NCBI RefSeq assembly: GCF_900141715.1
Contig: NZ_FQYK01000003.1
Span: 1-64,000, forward strand
DNA from: Algibacter luteus
GTDB taxonomy: Bacteria; Bacteroidota; Bacteroidia; Flavobacteriales; Flavobacteriaceae
Reading direction: 5' to 3'
Length of the DNA stretch: 64,000 bases
Shown here: one piece after another, positions 8,281-19,420 of the stretch
Numbering within the stretch: the stretch's first letter is position 1
How the letters are laid out: every line of letters starts with the position of its first letter
Position numbers and translations under genes: made by a program
The notes under the pieces: generated by a model
The model's database searches: none
Seen by the model: the letters and a program-made list of their open reading frames with translations, nothing else
Told to the model about the DNA's origin: nothing

Positions 8281-9921
8281 ATGAAAAAGACATTGAAAGC
8301 CCTTAAATTTCCCAGCGTTTTTCTACTCATGTTATCTACGTTTATTGCTTGCGATAAAGATTTTAGTGTTATAGAAAGTGATGTACTTGGTATTGATAAC
8401 GCCAATTTTTATATAGATTCGTTAGTTTTACCTATTAATGCATATAATAAAAAACTAGATACGGTTCAAATTAATAATTTACCATCAAACTTACTTGGTG
8501 TTTTTAACGATTTAGAATTTGGAAAAACTAGCGCTAGTATAATAACACAGATTACGCCAGCCTCTTACAGTGAAGATTTTGATATCAATCCGATTATAGA
8601 CTCTGTAGTAATAAACATTCCATATTTTAGTACTGTAACTGGTACAAATGCTGAAAATACTGATGCCGCTGATTATAAAATAGATTCGTTATATGGGAAT
8701 ATTGATGCAACATTTAAATTAAAAATTTATCAGAACAATTATTACTTAAGAGATTACGATCCATCGGACGTCGATTTTGGTACCCAAAAATATTATTCAA
8801 GAACCGAAAATCTTGTAGACCCGACTCATAATTATATCTCTAATGGCAATCAAGAAATTGATTTTGACAATCATTTAGGTGAATTATTATATGAGAATGA
8901 TGAATTTAAGCATAGCGCCGGTTATATTGAATTATGGAATGTTACGGAAACAGATACCACTATAACTTATAACGCGCCGGCATTACGAATTTTGTTTGAT
9001 AGTAATAATACAAACGATGCTGATGCTATTGCCTTTTGGCAACAAACCATAGTAGACAAGCATGATGACGCTGTTTTAAGTAATGCCAACAATTTTAAGA
9101 ATTATTTTAGAGGCTTATACTTTAAAACAGAAGCCATTGGTGACGATGGAAGTATGGCATTAATGAATTTATTTGCATCGGATGCAAACATAACAATCTA
9201 TTATACTAAAGGTGAAGAAACCGATAGAACACAAGATGAATATGTTCTAAATTTTTCTGGAAATATATTGAACACTTATGTAAACGCTTTTAATGTAACT
9301 TTAGAAGACGGCGATAAGGACAATGGTGATGAAACGTTATATCTTAAAGGATTAGAAGGCTCAATGGCGGTAGTTGATTTATTTCCAACCGATGAAGATT
9401 TGCAGGATTTTAAAGATCAATTTCGAGATTCAGAAGGAAATCAAACAAAGTTTATTAACGAAGCCCATTTAGTAATTTACGAAGATGAAACTAAAGTGAT
9501 AAACACAGAAGATGCTTATGGAGATGTTTACCATAAATTCGATCGTATCTATGCATATGATATCAAAAACAACACAACCACTCTAGATTACCAAATTGAC
9601 CCTTTTGAAGATAATGATCCTATTGTATCTAAAATATTTAGTTTAAGTCAGAGAAGCACACAAGGCAAGTATAAAATTCGAATTACCGAACATTTAAATA
9701 ATATTATACAAAACGATTCTACAAATTATAAACTTGGTTTAGTATTATCAAATAATGTAAATGTTACTGCAACTTCTGAAGTATTAAATAGTACAGATGA
9801 TGTAACAGCTATTCCAAGTATGTCGACAATAACACCAAGAGGGACTATTTTGCATGGTAGCAATGCTATTGATGTAGATAAAAGACTAGAATTAAAAGTG
9901 TTTTTTACAGCTTCTAAATAA
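8281..9921 (+). CDS. DUF4270 family lipoprotein
   Basis: A 546-residue exported lipoprotein. The signal peptide (MKKTLKALKFPSVFLLMLSTFIAC) ends in a lipobox with Cys at residue 24, followed by DKDF, and the acidic start after the Cys is typical for outer-membrane or surface-exposed Bacteroidota lipoproteins. The body has the DUF4270 pattern: VLGIDNANFYIDSLVLP, QINNLPSNLLGVFNDLEFGKT, DSVVINIPYF, and a C-terminal RGTILHGSN. The function of the family is unknown. It follows the glycogen-synthase-like gene and precedes glmS. Confidence 0.88.
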   Translation: MKKTLKALKFPSVFLLMLSTFIACDKDFSVIESDVLGIDNANFYIDSLVLPINAYNKKLDTVQINNLPSNLLGVFNDLEFGKTSASIITQITPASYSEDFDINPIIDSVVINIPYFSTVTGTNAENTDAADYKIDSLYGNIDATFKLKIYQNNYYLRDYDPSDVDFGTQKYYSRTENLVDPTHNYISNGNQEIDFDNHLGELLYENDEFKHSAGYIELWNVTETDTTITYNAPALRILFDSNNTNDADAIAFWQQTIVDKHDDAVLSNANNFKNYFRGLYFKTEAIGDDGSMALMNLFASDANITIYYTKGEETDRTQDEYVLNFSGNILNTYVNAFNVTLEDGDKDNGDETLYLKGLEGSMAVVDLFPTDEDLQDFKDQFRDSEGNQTKFINEAHLVIYEDETKVINTEDAYGDVYHKFDRIYAYDIKNNTTTLDYQIDPFEDNDPIVSKIFSLSQRSTQGKYKIRITEHLNNIIQNDSTNYKLGLVLSNNVNVTATSEVLNSTDDVTAIPSMSTITPRGTILHGSNAIDVDKRLELKVFFTASK

Positions 9922-9998
9922 AATTAGTTGCTCAAAATAAACCACTTTAAATTTTTGGAGTGAGTTTTATCGTATAAATCAAATAGTTCATATAAAAA

Positions 9999-10031
9999 TT
10001 GACTCATGTTAGAATATATTTTTCATATTTG
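9999..10031 (+). promoter_or_regulatory. Promoter of glmS
   Basis: TTGAC at 9999-10003 and CATATTTG at 10024-10031 (one mismatch to TAnnTTTG) are 20 bases apart, the usual Bacteroidota spacing. The leader to the glmS ATG is about 35 bases. Confidence 0.6.
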
Positions 10032-10070
10032 CTTTAAGTTTTAATAACCCCCAAAATCAAATAAAAAATC

Positions 10071-11924
10071 ATGTGTGGAATTGTAGGATATTTAGGGACA
10101 AGGGATGCTTACCCAATTATTATCGAAGGACTTAAGCGACTTGAATATAGAGGTTATGATAGTGCTGGAATTGCCTTGTTTGATGGAACAGATTTAAAAG
10201 TTTCTAAAACCAAAGGTAAAGTTGCAGATTTAGAAGATCGTGCTGATAAAGAAATAACCAAACATGGAAACGTTGGCATTGGTCATACACGTTGGGCAAC
10301 TCATGGTGTACCTAATGATATTAATTCTCACCCACATCTTTCAAACTCTGGTGATTTAGTAATAATTCATAATGGAATTATTGAGAACTACGAATCTCTA
10401 AAGCAAGAGTTAATTAAAAGAGGATATACTTTTCAATCTGACACAGATACCGAAGTTTTAATCAATTTAATTGAAGACGTTAAAAAACAAGAAAACGTTA
10501 AACTTGGTAAAGCAGTACAAATAGCCCTTAATCAAGTGATAGGAGCCTATGCTATTGCTGTTTTCGACAAAAATAAACCTGAAGAAGTTGTTGTTGCTCG
10601 ATTAGGAAGCCCATTGGCTATTGGAATTGGTGAAAATGAAGATGAGTTTTTTATTGCAAGTGATGCTTCGCCTTTTTTAGAATACACTAAAAACGCGATT
10701 TATCTTGAAGATGAAGAAATGGCTGTTATAAGATTTCATAAAGGTGTAAAAGTTAGAAAAATTAAAGATGATTCCTTAGTAGATACTTATGTTCAAGAAT
10801 TACAATTAAATTTAGAACAAATTGAAAAGGGTGGTTACGATCATTTTATGCTTAAAGAAATTCATGAGCAACCTAAGGCCATAACAGATACTTACCGAGG
10901 TAGATTATTAAGAAATGAAGCCATTATTAAAATGGCAGGTGTTGAAGATAACATGAAAAAGTTTCTTAATGCCAATCGTATCATTATCGTTGCATGTGGT
11001 ACCTCATGGCATGCTGGCTTAGTAGCCGAATATATATTTGAAGATTTAGCAAGAATCCCAGTTGAAGTTGAGTACGCTTCAGAATTCAGATACAGAAACC
11101 CTGTTATTAGAGAAAATGATGTACTTATTGCAATCTCCCAATCAGGTGAAACTGCAGATACTTTAGCTGCTATAAAACTAGCCAAATCGAAAGGCGCATT
11201 TGTTTTTGGCGTATGTAACGTTGTTGGTTCTTCTATCGCTAGAGAATCTGATGCTGGTGCATATACCCATGCCGGACCAGAAATTGGGGTAGCATCAACA
11301 AAAGCTTTCACAACTCAAATAACGGTGTTAACATTAATCGCATTACGATTAGCACGAGCTAAAGGAACAATTTCAAGTTCAGATTTCAGAACCCATCTTT
11401 TAGAATTAGAAATGATTCCTAAAAAGGTAGAAAAGGCGCTTCAATCTGATGATAATATAAAAGCCATAGCCAGTGTATACAAAGATGTTAGTAATTTTCT
11501 TTACTTAGGAAGAGGATATAATTTCCCAGTGGCACTTGAAGGTGCTCTCAAATTAAAAGAGATTTCATATATTCATGCTGAAGGATATCCGGCTGCCGAA
11601 ATGAAACATGGGCCAATAGCATTAATAGATGAAAATATGCCTATAGTTGTTATTGCGACTAAAAAAGGCCATTATGAAAAAGTGGTAAGTAATATTCAAG
11701 AAATAAAGTCTAGAAAAGGAAAAATTATTGGGATTGTTACAGAAGGAGATGTTCAAGTAAAAGCACTTGCAGACCACGTCATTGAAGTTCCAGAAACTTT
11801 AGAATCCCTTTCACCATTACTTACAACCATTCCATTACAATTATTGTCATACCATATTGCAGTAATGCTTGAAAAAAATGTAGATCAACCAAGAAATCTA
11901 GCAAAATCTGTAACTGTAGAATAA
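10071..11924 (+). CDS. glmS: Glutamine-fructose-6-phosphate aminotransferase GlmS
   Basis: GlmS converts fructose 6-phosphate and glutamine to glucosamine 6-phosphate, the first step to UDP-GlcNAc for peptidoglycan and lipid A. The 617-residue length is standard. The N-terminal Ntn glutaminase domain begins MCGIVGYLG, exposing Cys2 as nucleophile; GHTRWATHG and HNGIIENY are present. Two SIS isomerase domains follow (ACGTSWHAG, SQSGETADTLAA, STKAFTTQ, YLGRGYNFPVALEGALKLKE), and the C-terminus LAKSVTVE is the family ending. It has its own promoter and a terminator 26 bases downstream. No sign of a glmS ribozyme in the short leader. Confidence 0.98.
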   Translation: MCGIVGYLGTRDAYPIIIEGLKRLEYRGYDSAGIALFDGTDLKVSKTKGKVADLEDRADKEITKHGNVGIGHTRWATHGVPNDINSHPHLSNSGDLVIIHNGIIENYESLKQELIKRGYTFQSDTDTEVLINLIEDVKKQENVKLGKAVQIALNQVIGAYAIAVFDKNKPEEVVVARLGSPLAIGIGENEDEFFIASDASPFLEYTKNAIYLEDEEMAVIRFHKGVKVRKIKDDSLVDTYVQELQLNLEQIEKGGYDHFMLKEIHEQPKAITDTYRGRLLRNEAIIKMAGVEDNMKKFLNANRIIIVACGTSWHAGLVAEYIFEDLARIPVEVEYASEFRYRNPVIRENDVLIAISQSGETADTLAAIKLAKSKGAFVFGVCNVVGSSIARESDAGAYTHAGPEIGVASTKAFTTQITVLTLIALRLARAKGTISSSDFRTHLLELEMIPKKVEKALQSDDNIKAIASVYKDVSNFLYLGRGYNFPVALEGALKLKEISYIHAEGYPAAEMKHGPIALIDENMPIVVIATKKGHYEKVVSNIQEIKSRKGKIIGIVTEGDVQVKALADHVIEVPETLESLSPLLTTIPLQLLSYHIAVMLEKNVDQPRNLAKSVTVE

Positions 11925-11949
11925 ATTACGATTCTAATACATTAATTTT

Positions 11950-11990
11950 CAATTCCCATGTTCAGACAAAAACATGGGAATTGCTATTTT
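11950..11990 (+). terminator. Terminator after glmS
   Basis: A perfect 13-base-pair stem (arms 11950-11962 and 11971-11983, containing TTCCCATG/CATGGGAA) with an 8-base loop, followed by CTATTTTTAG. Confidence 0.75.
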
Positions 11991-12137
11991 TAGACCTTTT
12001 TTTTAAGTATTTGATAAAAAAATAACAGTTTTTTTGTTAAAATATACTATGCGTGCATAATTTTTTATATTTTAGACCGCTTGCATAATATAAGTTTTTT
12101 ATGTTATCTTGTTTTTAACTAAAACCTAATTTACTAA

Positions 12138-14891
12138 ATGAAGACAATTCTCCCCTTTTTAATGCTATTGTTTTGTGGCTTATCATACTCACAAACAACA
12201 ATATCTGGTTCAGTACAAGACGATAATGGCCAACCCATTCCTGGTGCAAACATTATTATTGCAGGAACATCCACTGGAACAGTGACAGATTTTGATGGAA
12301 ATTTTTCATTAAACACCAATCTAACACCACCTTTTGAGCTACAAGCAAGTAGTGTTGGTTTTGAAACTGTTGTTGAAGCAGTTACTTCAAACAATCAAAA
12401 AATTAACTTTATCTTAAAAGAAGGAACTTCTTTAGATGAAGTAGTTATTTCTGCATCAAGAACTCCAGAGCGAATTTTTGAATCGCCTGTAACGGTAGAA
12501 CGCCTCGGACTAAAAGAAATAAGAAACACGGCTTCTGCCGATTTTTACGATGGTTTAGAAAATTTGAAAGGTGTAGATGTAAACACTAATAGTTTAACTT
12601 TTAAATCTGTAAACACGAGAGGATTCGCCACATTTGCTAATAACCGATTTATGCAGTTAGTAGATGGAATGGACAATTCAACACCCGCATTAAACTTTCC
12701 AATTGGTAACCTGGTTGGTATGACGGAAACCGATGTACTAAGTGTTGAATTACTACCGGGAGCGTCTTCGGCTTTATATGGTGCAAATGCCTTTAATGGT
12801 ATTTTATTTATGCGAAGCAAAAACCCATTTAATCACCAAGGTATTAGTGGTTCTATTAAAAGAGGAATTACGTCCCAAGAAGCTGCTGGAGACAATGATT
12901 ATACGGATTTGAGTTTTAGAGCTGCTTATAAGTTTAGTAATAAAATTGCTGCAAAAATTAATTTTGGTTACCTAAAAGGAACCGATTGGGCAGCCACAAG
13001 TGAAGTTGATAAAATAAACCCAACAAATACAAGGGCAAATCTAGACTATGATGGCATTAATGTTTACGGTGATGAGGTTTCTGCTAATATTAGAACTGAG
13101 GCACCTGATGCTATAAAAGGTATTATTCCAGATGTTGTAGTAAGTAGAACAGGATATAATGAAAGAGATTTAACTAATTACAATGCAGAAAGTATAAAAT
13201 CGGACTGGGGGTTATATTATCGCCCATGGGAAAATGATTTTGAAATTCAATATGTTGGAAAAGTAGGTACCGGCTCAACCATTTACCAAGGAACAAACCG
13301 ATATAATATTTCGAACTTCTTTCAACAACAACATAAACTAGAATTCAAAAATGATAATTTCTTTTTAAGAGGTTATGTAGTTACCGATAAAGCTGGAGAT
13401 TCTTATGATATGGTATTTACTGGTATTAATATCAATAGAGCTTGGAAAGGTGACAAGCAATGGTTTGAAGAATATATTGGAACTTATGCAGCTGCAACAC
13501 TTGGTGGAGCTACCGAAGCACAATCTCATGCAGCCGCTAGAGCTCAAGCAGAGTCTGGTCGTTATTTACCAGGTTCTCCAGAATACCAATCGGCATTTAA
13601 CAGAAGTATCAACGACCCTGATTTAAGTACTGGGTCTAAATTCCAAGATGCATCTAAATATTATCACTCTGATGCAAACTACAATTTCAGTCATTTAATA
13701 GATTTTGCTGAAATTCAAGTTGGTGGATCTTACAGAAGATATAGTTTAAATTCATCAGGAACAATTTATACAGATCTAGATGGCACTATTGACTATTCTG
13801 AATTTGGTATATATACCCAAATTCAAAAGAACTTAGAATTAAGTGATGCCTTAGATTTGAAATTAACAGGTTCTATCCGTTATGATAAATCAGAATTCTT
13901 TGATGGTTTCTTATCACCTAGAATATCAGCGGGTTTAACAGTTAATAGAAATCATAATATAAGAGCTTCTGTTCAAACAGGTTTTAGAAACCCTACAACA
14001 CAAGATTTATTCATTGGATTAGATGCAGGTAGAGCGATATTGGTTGGTTCTGCTCCAGATAACTTAGATCGTTACGTCAGAACATTTGAAATTAGTGATG
14101 AAGGACAAACTTTAGGTCAGCCATCCTCAGTAACTCAAACGGGACGTGTAGCTTATGAAAACTCATATTCTGCAAGTTCTGTATTGGCATTAGCTGATTC
14201 AGGCAACCCTGCTGACTTAGTAGTTGCAAATCCTGATATTATTAAACCAGAGCAGGTATCTTCAGCGGAAATTGGATATCGTGGAAAATTCAGTAATTTA
14301 ATTGTTGATTTCAGTGCTTACTACAATAAATACACAGACTTTATTTCACAAGAAGTTGTTATCTCCCCATTTTATGGTACCGCAGGTGATAACGGCTTAT
14401 CTGTAGCTGCCATCGCTAATGATGATTATCAAGCTTGGAGTACTTACACAAATTCTAAAGCCGATGTTAATTCTTATGGTGCATCTATTGGATTATCAAC
14501 GAAAGTCTTTGGTGATTTCGATTTAAGTGGAAGTTATACGTATGCTAAACTTGATTTTGATAGAGCTAAATATCCAGACTTTACTACAAACTTTAATACA
14601 CCAGAACACAAGTTTAAAGCTTCTTTTGGTAATACGGATTTGTTTGAAAATTTCGGATTTAATATAGCATACAGATATAGTGATGATTATTTCTGGGAAG
14701 CAACCTTTGGTAATGGTCTTGTTCCAGAATACCACGTGGTTGATGCTCAGATAAACCTGAGAGTCCCAAGTTTTAAATCTACATTCAAGGCCGGAGCTAC
14801 TAACCTTTTAGGAGATGAATACTTTACTGCTTTTGGTACCGGATTCATTGGCTCAATGTACTATGTGTCTTGGACTATTAATAACCTATAA
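12138..14891 (+). CDS. TonB-dependent receptor with carboxypeptidase-like regulatory domain
   Basis: A 917-residue outer-membrane receptor. Signal peptide MKTILPFLMLLFCGLSYSQ; then a CarboxypepD_reg-like domain at about 20-95 (ISGSVQDDNGQPIPGANIIIAGT, TVTDFDGNFSL); then the plug domain (LDEVVISASRTPERIFESPVTVERL, VNTRGFATFANNRFMQLVDGMDN, SSALYGANAFNGILFM); then a long beta-barrel ending MYYVSWTINNL with a terminal aromatic strand. The substrate is not readable. The next gene, a GDSL-type lipoprotein, begins one base after the stop, so the pair is probably co-translated and may form one uptake unit, in the way SusC receptors pair with SusD lipoproteins. Confidence 0.93.
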   Translation: MKTILPFLMLLFCGLSYSQTTISGSVQDDNGQPIPGANIIIAGTSTGTVTDFDGNFSLNTNLTPPFELQASSVGFETVVEAVTSNNQKINFILKEGTSLDEVVISASRTPERIFESPVTVERLGLKEIRNTASADFYDGLENLKGVDVNTNSLTFKSVNTRGFATFANNRFMQLVDGMDNSTPALNFPIGNLVGMTETDVLSVELLPGASSALYGANAFNGILFMRSKNPFNHQGISGSIKRGITSQEAAGDNDYTDLSFRAAYKFSNKIAAKINFGYLKGTDWAATSEVDKINPTNTRANLDYDGINVYGDEVSANIRTEAPDAIKGIIPDVVVSRTGYNERDLTNYNAESIKSDWGLYYRPWENDFEIQYVGKVGTGSTIYQGTNRYNISNFFQQQHKLEFKNDNFFLRGYVVTDKAGDSYDMVFTGININRAWKGDKQWFEEYIGTYAAATLGGATEAQSHAAARAQAESGRYLPGSPEYQSAFNRSINDPDLSTGSKFQDASKYYHSDANYNFSHLIDFAEIQVGGSYRRYSLNSSGTIYTDLDGTIDYSEFGIYTQIQKNLELSDALDLKLTGSIRYDKSEFFDGFLSPRISAGLTVNRNHNIRASVQTGFRNPTTQDLFIGLDAGRAILVGSAPDNLDRYVRTFEISDEGQTLGQPSSVTQTGRVAYENSYSASSVLALADSGNPADLVVANPDIIKPEQVSSAEIGYRGKFSNLIVDFSAYYNKYTDFISQEVVISPFYGTAGDNGLSVAAIANDDYQAWSTYTNSKADVNSYGASIGLSTKVFGDFDLSGSYTYAKLDFDRAKYPDFTTNFNTPEHKFKASFGNTDLFENFGFNIAYRYSDDYFWEATFGNGLVPEYHVVDAQINLRVPSFKSTFKAGATNLLGDEYFTAFGTGFIGSMYYVSWTINNL

Positions 14892-14892
14892 A

Positions 14893-16566
14893 ATGAAATT
14901 AAACATGAAAAACATAAAATATTTATCGCTATTATTTGGTCTTATTGCTTTTATAGGCTGTAACGAACCAGAAGATGTACTTAAAGACACAAATATTGAA
15001 CCCGAAAAAGTTGTAGAATTACCAGCGCTGGTTTCTGGTTCTGCAGATTTTTCAACTTACGTTTCAGTCGGAAATTCTTTAACTGCCGGATTTACCGATA
15101 ATGCCTTGTTTAAAGCCTCACAAGGAAATTCATTTCCAAATATTTTAGCTCAAAAATTTGAAATGTTAGGTGGCGGAAGTTTTAGCCAACCTTTAATGAA
15201 TGACAATTTTGGTGGATTAATAGTAGGAGGTAATATTATTATTAACCCCGTAACAGGCGAACAACTTTTCAAACCAAGATTAGTGACTACGGGCGGTGCT
15301 CCTAAAGACTTATCAGATGTTATTGGACCAATTACACCTACAACAGATTTTGCATTAAATAATCCTACAGGTCCGTTTAATAATATGGGCGTTCCTGGTG
15401 CTAGAAGTTTTCATATGATTGCTCCTGGTTATGGAAATATTGCAAATTTCCCTGCGGCTGCAAATCCTTATTTTGTAAGAATGACAGGCGCAACACCAAA
15501 TGCAAGCATGTTAGAATTAGCCATGGCTCAATCACCAACATTCTTTACACTTTGGGCTGGAAATAATGATGTATTAGGATATGCTACTTCTGGTGGCGAT
15601 GGTTCAAGCCCTATTTCTGATAAACCAACTTTCGACTTTGCGATTTCTACTTTAATAACAACTTTAACATCTGGAGGAGCAAAAGGTGTAGTTGCTAATA
15701 TTCCTTATGTAACGGATATTCCTCATTTTACTACAGTGGCTTATAACTCTTTAGATCCAAATGATGAAGACACAGGCGAAGAATTTAAAGCTCAAGTCCC
15801 ACTATTGAATACTGTTTATGGTGCCATAAATCAAGTATTTGCGGTATTAGACCCTTCTCGCACCATAGTATTCTCTGAAACAGAAGCCAGTGGCGTTGTT
15901 ATTTATGACGAAACATTAGCCGATTTATCTGCTCAAATTACTGGCGCTTTGGGAGCTAGTCCTGCATTCCCTGTCTTTGTACAATCTCTTGGATTACCAG
16001 CGGAAGCTGCCCCGTTAGTTGCCTTATTATTAGGAAATGCTTACGGTCAAGCAAGACAAGCTAACGAAAATGATTTAATAGTATTATCTAGTGCATCAGT
16101 TATAGGCGAAGTGAATAATTTTTCATATCAAGCACTTTTAAATTATGGACTATCTCCAGCCTTGGCAGCTCAGTTTTCAGTTGAAGGAATCACGTTACCT
16201 TTAATTGACAAATGGGTTTTATTACCTAGCGAACAAGCTGAAATTAAAGCGGCAACCGATGAATTTAATGCAACTATTGAAGCTGCTGCAAATAGTGCTG
16301 GATTAGCGTTTGTTGATGCTAATGCATTATTAACAGAATTGGCAACAACTGGAATTGCTTCTGATAATTTTATTCTAACCGCTAACCTGGTAACAGGTGG
16401 TGCTTTTTCTTTAGATGGAGTTCATTTAACCTCTAGAGGGTATGCCATGGCTGCCAATGAATTTATGAAAGCTATTGATGCTACTTATGGTTCTAATTTT
16501 GAAGCTTCAGGTAATTTAGTTGACGTTGGAACTTATCCAACAAACTTTTCACCATTATTACAATAA
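14893..16566 (+). CDS. SGNH/GDSL-hydrolase-type lipoprotein
   Basis: A 557-residue lipoprotein. The signal YLSLLFGLIAFIGC gives a lipobox Cys about 22 residues in. SGNH hydrolase blocks are visible: SVGNSLTAGF (block I, GNSL in place of GDSL), then LWAGNNDVLGY (block III Asn) and DGVHLTSRGYAMAANEF (block V, catalytic Asp-x-x-His). It may hydrolyse lipid or acyl esters at the cell surface. The start is either ATG 14893 or ATG 14905 (MKNIKYL); 14893 is one base after the receptor stop. A longer open frame to 14815 overlaps the receptor gene and was not used. A strong terminator follows. Confidence 0.88.
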   Translation: MKLNMKNIKYLSLLFGLIAFIGCNEPEDVLKDTNIEPEKVVELPALVSGSADFSTYVSVGNSLTAGFTDNALFKASQGNSFPNILAQKFEMLGGGSFSQPLMNDNFGGLIVGGNIIINPVTGEQLFKPRLVTTGGAPKDLSDVIGPITPTTDFALNNPTGPFNNMGVPGARSFHMIAPGYGNIANFPAAANPYFVRMTGATPNASMLELAMAQSPTFFTLWAGNNDVLGYATSGGDGSSPISDKPTFDFAISTLITTLTSGGAKGVVANIPYVTDIPHFTTVAYNSLDPNDEDTGEEFKAQVPLLNTVYGAINQVFAVLDPSRTIVFSETEASGVVIYDETLADLSAQITGALGASPAFPVFVQSLGLPAEAAPLVALLLGNAYGQARQANENDLIVLSSASVIGEVNNFSYQALLNYGLSPALAAQFSVEGITLPLIDKWVLLPSEQAEIKAATDEFNATIEAAANSAGLAFVDANALLTELATTGIASDNFILTANLVTGGAFSLDGVHLTSRGYAMAANEFMKAIDATYGSNFEASGNLVDVGTYPTNFSPLLQ

Positions 16567-16589
16567 AATAATAATAAAAATTATATTCT

Positions 16590-16620
16590 AAAAACACCTT
16601 CAAATTGAAGGTGTTTTTTT
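16590..16620 (+). terminator. Terminator after receptor/lipoprotein pair
   Basis: Hairpin with stem AAAACACCTT/AAGGTGTTTT and loop CAAATTG, followed by seven T. Confidence 0.85.
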
Positions 16621-16666
16621 ATTTAAAAAAGCTTTGTAAACAACTTTTATTTTAAATTAAAAAATA

Positions 16667-16674
16667 TATCTTTG
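16667..16674 (+). promoter_or_regulatory. Promoter -7 box for atpD-atpC
   Basis: TATCTTTG is a full match to TAnnTTTG, followed by GC; leader of about 60 bases to atpD. The -33 region is only T-rich. Confidence 0.55.
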
Positions 16675-16733
16675 CAGCGCGAAAACAAAACATGGTTTTT
16701 GCATAATTAAATCGCATAATATTAAACACATAA

Positions 16734-18245
<1,512 letters not shown>

Positions 18246-18296
18246 TTCAATTGGTTATTATCAATTGACAATAATCAATTTTCAATTATAAAAATT

Positions 18297-18575
18297 ATGT
18301 ATTTAGAAATTGTATCACCCGAAGCAACTTTATTTAGCGGAGAAGTAACTAGTGTTGCCGTTCCTGGTGTAAATGGAGACTTTGAAATGTTAAACAATCA
18401 CGCACCAATAGTATCTATACTTAAGGAAGGCTTTGTTAAAATTTTAGGTGATATTGAATTAAACGAAGAGGTTCAAGATAAATTTACTAAAGGTGATAAT
18501 GGTAGAACATTATTAAAAATAAACTCTGGAACTCTTGAAATGAAAGATAATAAGATTATCGTTCTAGCTGATTAA
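18297..18575 (+). CDS. atpC: F0F1 ATP synthase subunit epsilon, short form
   Basis: The central-stalk epsilon subunit, 92 residues. The N-terminal beta-sandwich is complete (MYLEIVSPEATLFSGEVTSVAVPGVNGDFEMLNNHAPIVS is the recognised opening, and INSGTLEMKDNKIIVLAD the end). The protein stops where E. coli epsilon (about 139 residues) continues into the two C-terminal helices that inhibit ATP hydrolysis. Short epsilon subunits are usual in Bacteroidota. It follows atpD by 51 bases and is closed by a bidirectional terminator. Confidence 0.95.
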   Translation: MYLEIVSPEATLFSGEVTSVAVPGVNGDFEMLNNHAPIVSILKEGFVKILGDIELNEEVQDKFTKGDNGRTLLKINSGTLEMKDNKIIVLAD

Positions 18576-18594
18576 GTTTCAGTTTTAAAATATT

Positions 18595-18630
18595 TAAAAA
18601 AACGCGAAGTAATTACTTCGCGTTTTTTTT
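18595..18630. terminator. Bidirectional terminator between atpC and the LexA-like gene
   Basis: A long palindrome centred at 18612/18613 (ACGCGAAGTAATTACTTCGCGT core) flanked by A and T tracts on both sides, so it can end both convergent transcripts. Confidence 0.85.
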
Positions 18631-18633
18631 ATG

Positions 18634-19398
18634 CTATTTTTTTATGGATTCTAATTCAATCTTTAATTCTTGAAACATATTCATGATACTGCTTAACTTC
18701 AGTTCATCGGCATCATATTCTTGGGTGTTGATGCAGCAGGTAAACTCCCATAGCTCTATAACATCCTCAATTTTAACATCAAATGGTTGATACATTTTAT
18801 TATCAGAATGCAACTCCAAACTGTTTTTCTCTTCTATTTTATTGTAAACACGCTTGTATACCAAACCATCGCTTTTTGTTAAAACAACATAGGTTCTACC
18901 ATTTTTTACATCGTTTACATTATCAACAAACTTCGCTACAATAAAGGAGCCATCTTTAACAGGAAGCATAGAATCACCACTTATAGGAAATGCTCTGTGC
19001 GTACCTGTTGGTAAAAAAGGGAGTTTTATTTTTTGAAGCTGCTCAATATATTCGGGATCTGCATACCCTTGTAAATAACCTGCCGATGCTTTTGCGGGTA
19101 TAATTTCTATTAAATCTTCATTGGCTTCATTAACTGTAATAGGAAACAATACACGCTTATTCCCTACTTCTATAAACGAGGTGTCTTTAGCGCCGCGTAA
19201 ATCGTTTTTCACTAAAATATCTATAGGAATATCAAAGTAATTAGAAAGCTCTATTAAACGGTCTATTGGTGGTTCTGAACGCCCTTCTTCATACGACCCA
19301 ACCATCGAGCGTGTCCACTTTAATTCTTCAGCAAAACGCTCTTGCGAAAACTTCTTAAGACTTCGTAAGTGTTTTATGTTAGATTGGATATGCTTCAT
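18634..19398 (-). CDS. LexA-like XRE-HTH/S24 self-cleaving repressor
   Basis: A 254-residue regulator with an N-terminal XRE helix-turn-helix (IKHLRSLKKFSQERFAEEL, then TRSMVGSYEEGRSEPP at about 28-45) and a C-terminal S24/LexA peptidase domain. With the ATG at 19398, the self-cleavage site KASAGYL is Ala106-Gly107, the nucleophile Ser143 is in SGDSMLP, and the general base Lys182 is in LVYKRVY. These are the residues of LexA, UmuD and lambda-type CI, so RecA-stimulated self-cleavage is expected but not shown. A start at ATG 19419 is possible, but the minus-strand -7 box at 19429-19436 would leave almost no leader for it. It is divergent from two DNA polymerases and probably represses both directions. 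Confidence 0.9.
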   Translation of the reverse strand: MKHIQSNIKHLRSLKKFSQERFAEELKWTRSMVGSYEEGRSEPPIDRLIELSNYFDIPIDILVKNDLRGAKDTSFIEVGNKRVLFPITVNEANEDLIEIIPAKASAGYLQGYADPEYIEQLQKIKLPFLPTGTHRAFPISGDSMLPVKDGSFIVAKFVDNVNDVKNGRTYVVLTKSDGLVYKRVYNKIEEKNSLELHSDNKMYQPFDVKIEDVIELWEFTCCINTQEYDADELKLSSIMNMFQELKIELESIKK

Positions 19399-19420
19399 TA
19401 TAAAAATAAATTTTAACATT

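Noticed and set aside
10032-10070. glmS ribozyme
   Set aside because: Leader of about 35 bases is far too short.
10892-11311. Minus-strand open frame of 139 codons
   Set aside because: Lies wholly inside glmS, antisense, without motifs.
12134-12820. Minus-strand frames within the TonB receptor gene
   Set aside because: Antisense to an unambiguous receptor; no start context or motif.
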